From the NCBI RefSeq assembly GCF_900100925.1, contig NZ_FNKO01000002.1:1364001-1428000 (forward strand): a stretch of 64,000 bases of DNA. Direction: 5' to 3'. A model generated the notes under the pieces. That model was given only the letters and a program-made list of their open reading frames with translations, was not told the origin of the DNA and did no database searches. Both the position numbers and the translations under genes were made by a program. Origin of the DNA: Actinopolyspora saharensis (GTDB taxonomy: Bacteria; Actinomycetota; Actinomycetes; Mycobacteriales; Pseudonocardiaceae). This document shows, one piece after another, positions 59,829 through 64,000 of this stretch; position 1 is the stretch's first letter, and the number at the start of each line of letters is the position of its first letter.

Positions 59829-60437
59829 ATGCTCACCAAGCGCATCAAGCGGGCCGTGGGAGTGGCCGCGTTCGGCATCGTCCCGCTGGCACTGCCCGTG
59901 CTCACCGCGGGGGCCGCCTCGGGGCACGGCTACACGCAGAACCCGATGAGCAGGCAGGCGCTGTGCGCCGACGGCACGGTCAGCAACTGCGGCGCCATCC
60001 AGTGGGAACCGCAGAGCGTGGAAGGCCCCGGAAACTTCCCCTCCGGCGGGCCCGCCGACGGCAACCTCTGCAGCGGGGGCAACGGCCGCTTCTCCGAGCT
60101 CGACGAACCGCGCAACGGCAACTGGCCCGCGACCGACGTCTCGGCCGGTCAGGACCTGCAGTTCCGCTGGGAGCTCACCGCGGCCCACTCCACCGAGTCG
60201 TTCCGCTACTTCATCACCAAGGACAGCTACGACCCGAGCCGGCCGCTGACCAGGGACCAGCTCGAGCTCCAGCCGTTCCACACCGAGGACTACAACGGCA
60301 GGCAGCCCGACTTCACCGTCACCCACACCGGGCAGCTGCCCTCCGACAAGAGCGGCAAGCACCTGATCTTCGGGGTCTGGGAGGTCGCGGACACGAGCAA
60401 CGCCTTCTACACGTGCTCGGACGTGAACTTCGGATGA
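59829..60437 (+). CDS. AA10 lytic polysaccharide monooxygenase
   Basis: A 202-residue secreted copper enzyme. The signal peptide ends GAASG so that His is the first mature residue (HGYTQNPMSRQALC); with the second His in LTAAHSTESFRYFITKD it forms the copper 'histidine brace'. Core-only, no extra binding module. The pattern is that of chitin-active AA10 enzymes; DasR sites upstream agree. Extracellular oxidative cleavage of chitin is the expected role. Confidence 0.93.
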   Translation: MLTKRIKRAVGVAAFGIVPLALPVLTAGAASGHGYTQNPMSRQALCADGTVSNCGAIQWEPQSVEGPGNFPSGGPADGNLCSGGNGRFSELDEPRNGNWPATDVSAGQDLQFRWELTAAHSTESFRYFITKDSYDPSRPLTRDQLELQPFHTEDYNGRQPDFTVTHTGQLPSDKSGKHLIFGVWEVADTSNAFYTCSDVNFG

Positions 60438-60460
60438 TCCGGATGTAGGGTGCCCGCACA

Positions 60461-60510
60461 GCGGAACCGTGCCTCGGCGCCTCCCGTTGCGGCGCCGGGG
60501 CACGTTCCGC
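60461..60510 (+). terminator. Long hairpin after the LPMO gene
   Basis: GCGGAACCGTGCC...GGCGCC on the left arm pairs with GGCGCCGGGGCACGTTCCGC on the right, about 18 pairs with small bulges, starting 23 bases after the stop. No U-tract. Confidence 0.65.
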
Positions 60511-60722
60511 CGCTCGGGAGACCTCCCGGAGGCATCGCGCGGGCCGCGCGCTCGAGCCGGACGAACCGCTCAATCACGAGGCCGGGGACGTTCCACCGCA
60601 TGCGCCCCACGAGCGGGCCGTGCCCCACGAAAGAATGAAATGATCCATCTCCGGCCAACCGATCGCTCCGCGAATCCGTCCCCTCACCGGAGCAGACAAC
60701 GCGGAAAACGAAAGGTTCGACG

Positions 60723-61370
60723 ATGCGCTTCCCCCGAATCCGCACCGCGCTGGCCGGGCTGGGAGCGGCCGCGCTGACCGCGGCCCTCTCCGTGACAGCC
60801 ACCCCGGCAGCCGGTGCGGCCGAGTCGGCGACGCTGCCCCCATCCCCGGAGTGCGCGACCGACTGCGAGCAGGTCTTCGAGCTCTCGCTGCCGCACGACG
60901 TCCACTTCGCCGGTTGGCGCGACAGCTCCGTTCCCGCCGGGGACAGCGTGCTCGTCTACTACTCCGGCGGAAGCGTTCGCGACACGCTCGAGCTGGAGAA
61001 CAAGAGGGTGCGGGACGCGGACTGCGGCTGGGAGGGAGACGCCCAGCGCTGCGCCGTCACCTACGACACCGGGGCGCACGGCTCGGGCGCGCTGTCCGCT
61101 CTGCTGCTGGGTGACGAGGGAATCGTGCACAGCGATGACGTCCAGGGCAACTCCGCCGAGGCCACCCTGCGGCAGCTCGACGGCAACTCCCGCCCGGACG
61201 TGGCGCTGCGGCAGAGCACCTACGAGCCGAACTTCGCCGAAGCGCCCCAGTACTGGGAGACCTACCTCGAGTTCGAGGGCAAGTTCGTGCGCACCGGCTG
61301 CACCGTTCCCGAGCAGGGGAGCTCACCGGCCCCGACCGAGCCGGTCCACACCAGCTGCGCCTACATCTGA
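60723..61370 (+). CDS. Secreted protein of unknown function
   Basis: A 215-residue exported protein; signal peptide ends near TPAAGAA. The mature part has six Cys (CATDC, CGWEG, RCAV, GCTV, SCAYI) that could form three disulfides, and beta-rich segments such as FELSLPHDVHFAGWRD and DSVLVYYSGG. No family recognised. GAAAGG precedes the ATG. Acidic overall, as expected for an exported protein. Confidence 0.7.
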   Translation: MRFPRIRTALAGLGAAALTAALSVTATPAAGAAESATLPPSPECATDCEQVFELSLPHDVHFAGWRDSSVPAGDSVLVYYSGGSVRDTLELENKRVRDADCGWEGDAQRCAVTYDTGAHGSGALSALLLGDEGIVHSDDVQGNSAEATLRQLDGNSRPDVALRQSTYEPNFAEAPQYWETYLEFEGKFVRTGCTVPEQGSSPAPTEPVHTSCAYI

Positions 61371-61409
61371 CCGGGCTCGTCGGCCGCTCGCGCTCGTCGC
61401 ATCGGAAAC

Positions 61410-61466
61410 GTTTCGCGCGAAACATCCTCTCTGGAACGGTTCCAGAACGACAGTTTCGCGCGAAAC
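61410..61466. other. Three-palindrome block between convergent genes
   Basis: GTTTCGCGCGAAAC at 61410-61423 and again at 61453-61466, with a perfect 15 bp palindrome CTGGAACGGTTCCAG (61431-61445) midway. The outer pair resembles parS (GTTTCACGTGAAAC) except for the four central bases. The genes on both sides end here, so a promoter role is unlikely. Confidence 0.7.
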
Positions 61467-61507
61467 GTCCACCACCGCCGCGCGGAGAGCACCGCGCGCG
61501 GCTCCCG

Positions 61508-62164
61508 TCACACCGCCAGCCCGGTGGGGCAGGAAACCCCGGTCCCGCTGATCCCGCAGTAACCGTTGGGGTTCTTGCTCTCGGAGAGGTACTGCTGGTG
61601 GTAGCCCTCCGCGTAGTAGAACTCACCGAGCGGGGAGATCTCGGTGGTGATCGTGCCGTGCCCGGCGTCGGTCAGCGCCCGCTGGAAACCGTCCCGACTC
61701 GCCTCGGCCACCTCGCGCTGCCGCTCGTTCTCGACCAGGATCGCGGAGCGGTACTGCGAACCGACGTCGTTGCCCTGGCGCATCCCCTGGGTCGGGTCGT
61801 GGTTCTCCCAGAACACCTTGAGCACACCCGCGTAGTCGATGACCGCGGGGTCGAACACCACCAGCACGACCTCGGCGTGCCCGGTCATCCCGGTGCACAC
61901 CTCCTCGTAGGTCGGGTTGGGGGTGTAGCCGCCCGCATAACCCACGGCGGTGACCCACACTCCCTCGGTCCGCCAGAAGGTTCGCTCGGCTCCCCAGAAG
62001 CACCCCATCCCGAGCACCGCGCGCTCGGTCCCCTCGGGGAAGGGACCCACGATGCTCCGCTCCGGGTGAACGACGTGACGTTCCGGTACTTCCAGCGGAG
62101 CGGAGCGCCCCGGGAGGGCCTCAGCCGATTCGATCATTCGAGTCTTGTTGCCGAACAGCGCCAT
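61508..62164 (-). CDS. msrA: Peptide methionine sulfoxide reductase A
   Basis: Repairs methionine-S-sulfoxide in proteins. The 218-residue enzyme has the nucleophile Cys in [13 protein letters not shown] (about residue 54), [31 protein letters not shown] and [12 protein letters not shown]. The N-terminal 40 residues are a variable extension common in actinobacterial MsrA. C-terminal Cys residues ([12 protein letters not shown]) probably serve as resolving thiols. Confidence 0.95.
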   Translation of the reverse strand: MALFGNKTRMIESAEALPGRSAPLEVPERHVVHPERSIVGPFPEGTERAVLGMGCFWGAERTFWRTEGVWVTAVGYAGGYTPNPTYEEVCTGMTGHAEVVLVVFDPAVIDYAGVLKVFWENHDPTQGMRQGNDVGSQYRSAILVENERQREVAEASRDGFQRALTDAGHGTITTEISPLGEFYYAEGYHQQYLSESKNPNGYCGISGTGVSCPTGLAV

Positions 62165-62211
62165 ACCTCCAGGCTACGCCGCGCCCCGGTAGGACCGGCC
62201 GCGAAGCCGCG

Positions 62212-63573
62212 TCAGTCGCCCGCGGGCCGCCGGTCCCCCTCGGGAACGCGCGGCAGCGCGGGCGCTGTCCGCTCCGCCTCGCCCTCGACCGGAACCAGCG
62301 GGGTGGTTCCCACGGGATCGGTGGGGTGGTCGTCCACGGAAGCCCCGGTGTCCGCGGGAGGAAGCGGGGCGCCCTGCTCGCGGAGGCGCGGCCCCGCCGC
62401 AGGCCGCGGGGCCACCTCCCCCGCCCCGACCGGCACCTCCGAGCGCCGCGCGCCGGAACCAGCGGCGCGCGCGGCCCGGCCGGAGCGCTCGGGAACGATG
62501 TAGTGGCGCAGGTTCATGGTCGGGTCCTCGATGAACCGCCACGACAGGGTTCCCATCACGTAGGCCAGCGGCACTGCGCACAGCATCAGGACCCACTGGT
62601 TGCGCACCCCGGCGAACACCAGCAGCTGCTGGATGGGAAAGCCCCACACGTAGACGCCGTAGCTGCCGTTGACCCAGAGGTTGGGCACCCGCAGCCGCGC
62701 GGGCCAGAAGTGACCGGCCACCACGACGGAGTAGCTGACCGCGAGGGTCATCCAGAACGAGGTCGCCGTGTTCATGGGCATCGCCGCCAGGGCGGCCAGC
62801 CCGGCCAGGGCCGCCAGCGGCGAGAGCGGAATCCGGTAGAGGTTCAGCACCACCCCGATGGCGAAGGCCACGAGGAAGGCGACCAGCGGTTCCACCGGCA
62901 CGCTGAGCAGCGACCCCGCGCTGTTGGCGCCCGGGTCCTGTTCCAACCTGCGGTCGACGACGGCCACCACCACCAGGGCCACCACCGCGAGCCAGCGGGT
63001 CCGGTGCCGTCCCGCCCCGAGCAGCAGCAGCACGAACAGCCCCGCGTAGGCGAGCAGCTCCATCGGCAGCGTCCAGAGCGCCCCGTTGACCGCCCCCTGC
63101 CAGGGGTTGCTCTCGAAGACCCCGGGAAGCTCGTGCCGCAGGGTCACCAGCCCGGTGTTGTCGACCACGTAGGCCCAGGTCCCGTGCGCGGTGAAGTACT
63201 CCCCCGCGGCCAGGTTCGTGACCAACGGCCCGATCAGCAGGGCGGAGGCCAACGATACGGTCAGCATGGGAGGCCACAGCCGCAGCACTCGTTTGACGGC
63301 GAACCGCGCCGGATGCGGATCGCGCATCCAGCTCTCGGTGATCTGGAAACCGCTCATGGCGAAAAACCCCATGAGCACGCCGTCATCGGGTTGCACCGGC
63401 CACTCGGGAGGGAAGAGATCGTTTCCACTGACCAGGGGGTAGCTGTGCCCGTAGATCACCAGGATCGCGCCGATCATCCGAATCCAGGCGAAGCCGTGGT
63501 TCGGGTTCGCGAAGCGCTCGGGACGCGCGTGATCGACGCGTGGCACGCGATCGCCCATCCCCTGTGACCTCAT
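62212..63573 (-). CDS. Acyltransferase-3 family membrane protein
   Basis: A 453-residue OafA-type O-acyltransferase with about ten helices: FAWIRMIGAILVIYGHSYPL with the conserved His, FFAMSGFQITESW, RVLRLWPPMLTVSLAS and NGALWTLPMELLAY. The C-terminal 90 residues are a Pro/Ala/Arg-rich cytosolic tail. Likely acetylates a cell-surface glycan or lipid. ATG 63573 chosen; ATG 63558 is an alternative. Confidence 0.85.
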   Translation of the reverse strand: MRSQGMGDRVPRVDHARPERFANPNHGFAWIRMIGAILVIYGHSYPLVSGNDLFPPEWPVQPDDGVLMGFFAMSGFQITESWMRDPHPARFAVKRVLRLWPPMLTVSLASALLIGPLVTNLAAGEYFTAHGTWAYVVDNTGLVTLRHELPGVFESNPWQGAVNGALWTLPMELLAYAGLFVLLLLGAGRHRTRWLAVVALVVVAVVDRRLEQDPGANSAGSLLSVPVEPLVAFLVAFAIGVVLNLYRIPLSPLAALAGLAALAAMPMNTATSFWMTLAVSYSVVVAGHFWPARLRVPNLWVNGSYGVYVWGFPIQQLLVFAGVRNQWVLMLCAVPLAYVMGTLSWRFIEDPTMNLRHYIVPERSGRAARAAGSGARRSEVPVGAGEVAPRPAAGPRLREQGAPLPPADTGASVDDHPTDPVGTTPLVPVEGEAERTAPALPRVPEGDRRPAGD

Positions 63574-63756
63574 CCGACAACTCGACCAGTCGACAACAGC
63601 GCGACGTAGCCTAACTCCGATCGCGGGGTGGGTGGGGCCGCTCCCCACAGTTCGACGATCGTTATTCGAGCAGTGGGCCCGCGCGGTGGGGAAAAATGAG
63701 AAAATGAGGGGTGGTCGCATTGGGGTGCGGCCGGGAATCCGGAAAGGGCTCAAGCG

Positions 63757-64000
63757 GTGACCTGGGAAGACGAGCTGCAACAACTGGACGCGGAACTCGC
63801 GGCCGGACGCATATCCGCCGAGGAGTACCGGCAACGGCGCGACACCGTGCTCGGTCGTGCCCACGCGGAACAGGCGGAGCAGTCGGGCTCCCCCTCCGGG
63901 GGTTTTCCGGCTCAACAGCCCGCGTGGCCGCAGCAGCCCGGCGGGGCCGACCCGCAGTCGGGTGGTTTCGGGCAGCAACAGCAGCAGAATCCGTTCCCGC
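63757..64000 (+). CDS. SHOCT-like N-terminal protein, cut by the window end
   Basis: The first 81 codons are visible. A short helical hairpin WEDELQQLDAELAAGRISAE followed by EYRQRRD resembles a SHOCT-type oligomerisation motif, then a Gln/Pro/Gly-rich linker starts (AWPQQPGGADPQ). Many actinobacterial membrane or regulatory proteins have this layout; the rest lies outside. GTG 63757 with GGAAAGG upstream. Confidence 0.6.
   Translation, partial: MTWEDELQQLDAELAAGRISAEEYRQRRDTVLGRAHAEQAEQSGSPSGGFPAQQPAWPQQPGGADPQSGGFGQQQQQNPFP

Overview
The window is high-GC actinomycete DNA, most likely from the order Pseudonocardiales (Actinopolyspora/Saccharopolyspora-like). Indicators are GTG and TTG starts, Scr1-type XRE regulators paired with DUF397 genes, DUF3558 lipoproteins beside ESX-type substrates, a DevR/DosR-like system, a fused CydDC, and likely IdeR and DasR sites. 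No species is claimed. Function calls come from reading motifs and family resemblance by eye, without a database search.

Layout. 0-4.7 kb: a macro-domain fragment, pheA, a DoxX protein and a DevR/DevS-like two-component pair. 4.8-11.3 kb: a cytochrome bd operon (cydA, cydB, cydDC) with two DevR-like boxes in front of cydA. 11.5-14.2 kb: a secreted GH65 hydrolase. 14.4-18.6 kb: homogentisate catabolism (hmgA divergent from an unknown gene, fahA and an iclR). 19-22 kb: a DUF2470 protein, a CPBP protease and arginine deiminase. 22.2-30.7 kb: an accessory block bounded by two paralogous secreted beta-trefoil proteins; it holds two XRE-DUF397 cassettes with a near-identical 141 bp segment, a zinc-ribbon-like gene and its deletion remnant, and an orphan set of ESX-type substrates with two tandem DUF3558 lipoproteins. 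30.9-33.4 kb: a MarR/DoxX pair and a SagB-type dehydrogenase behind a well-translated 28-residue peptide (candidate minimal RiPP locus). 33.8-44.4 kb: a divergent sugar/polyol catabolic cluster (DAK-type kinase, RpiB-type isomerase, two FGGY kinases, two HAD phosphatases, SDR, 2-hydroxyacid dehydrogenase, polyol permease). 44.5-50.9 kb: an L7/L12-like membrane protein, ferritin, GH3, DUF5926, DUF4328 and a rhodanese. 51-58 kb: a DUF485/solute symporter pair, LytTR regulator, SppA-like peptidase and LytS-type kinase. 58.2-64 kb: a small membrane protein, PPOX protein, tRNA-Gly, an LPMO with DasR sites, a secreted unknown, msrA, an acyltransferase and a cut-off final gene.

The most unusual signal is in the spacers. 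Several families of dispersed, structured repeats recur. Module B (about 125 bp, five full copies) folds into a nested hairpin whose stems differ between copies by compensatory changes. Module A (about 82 bp) usually lies beside B and forms a tandem array near 53.4-53.8 kb. Module C (about 150 bp) occurs twice. Family D is a 20 bp palindrome with a constant TTGCC-type loop and changing arms, found mostly where genes converge. None of these matches an element I can name.
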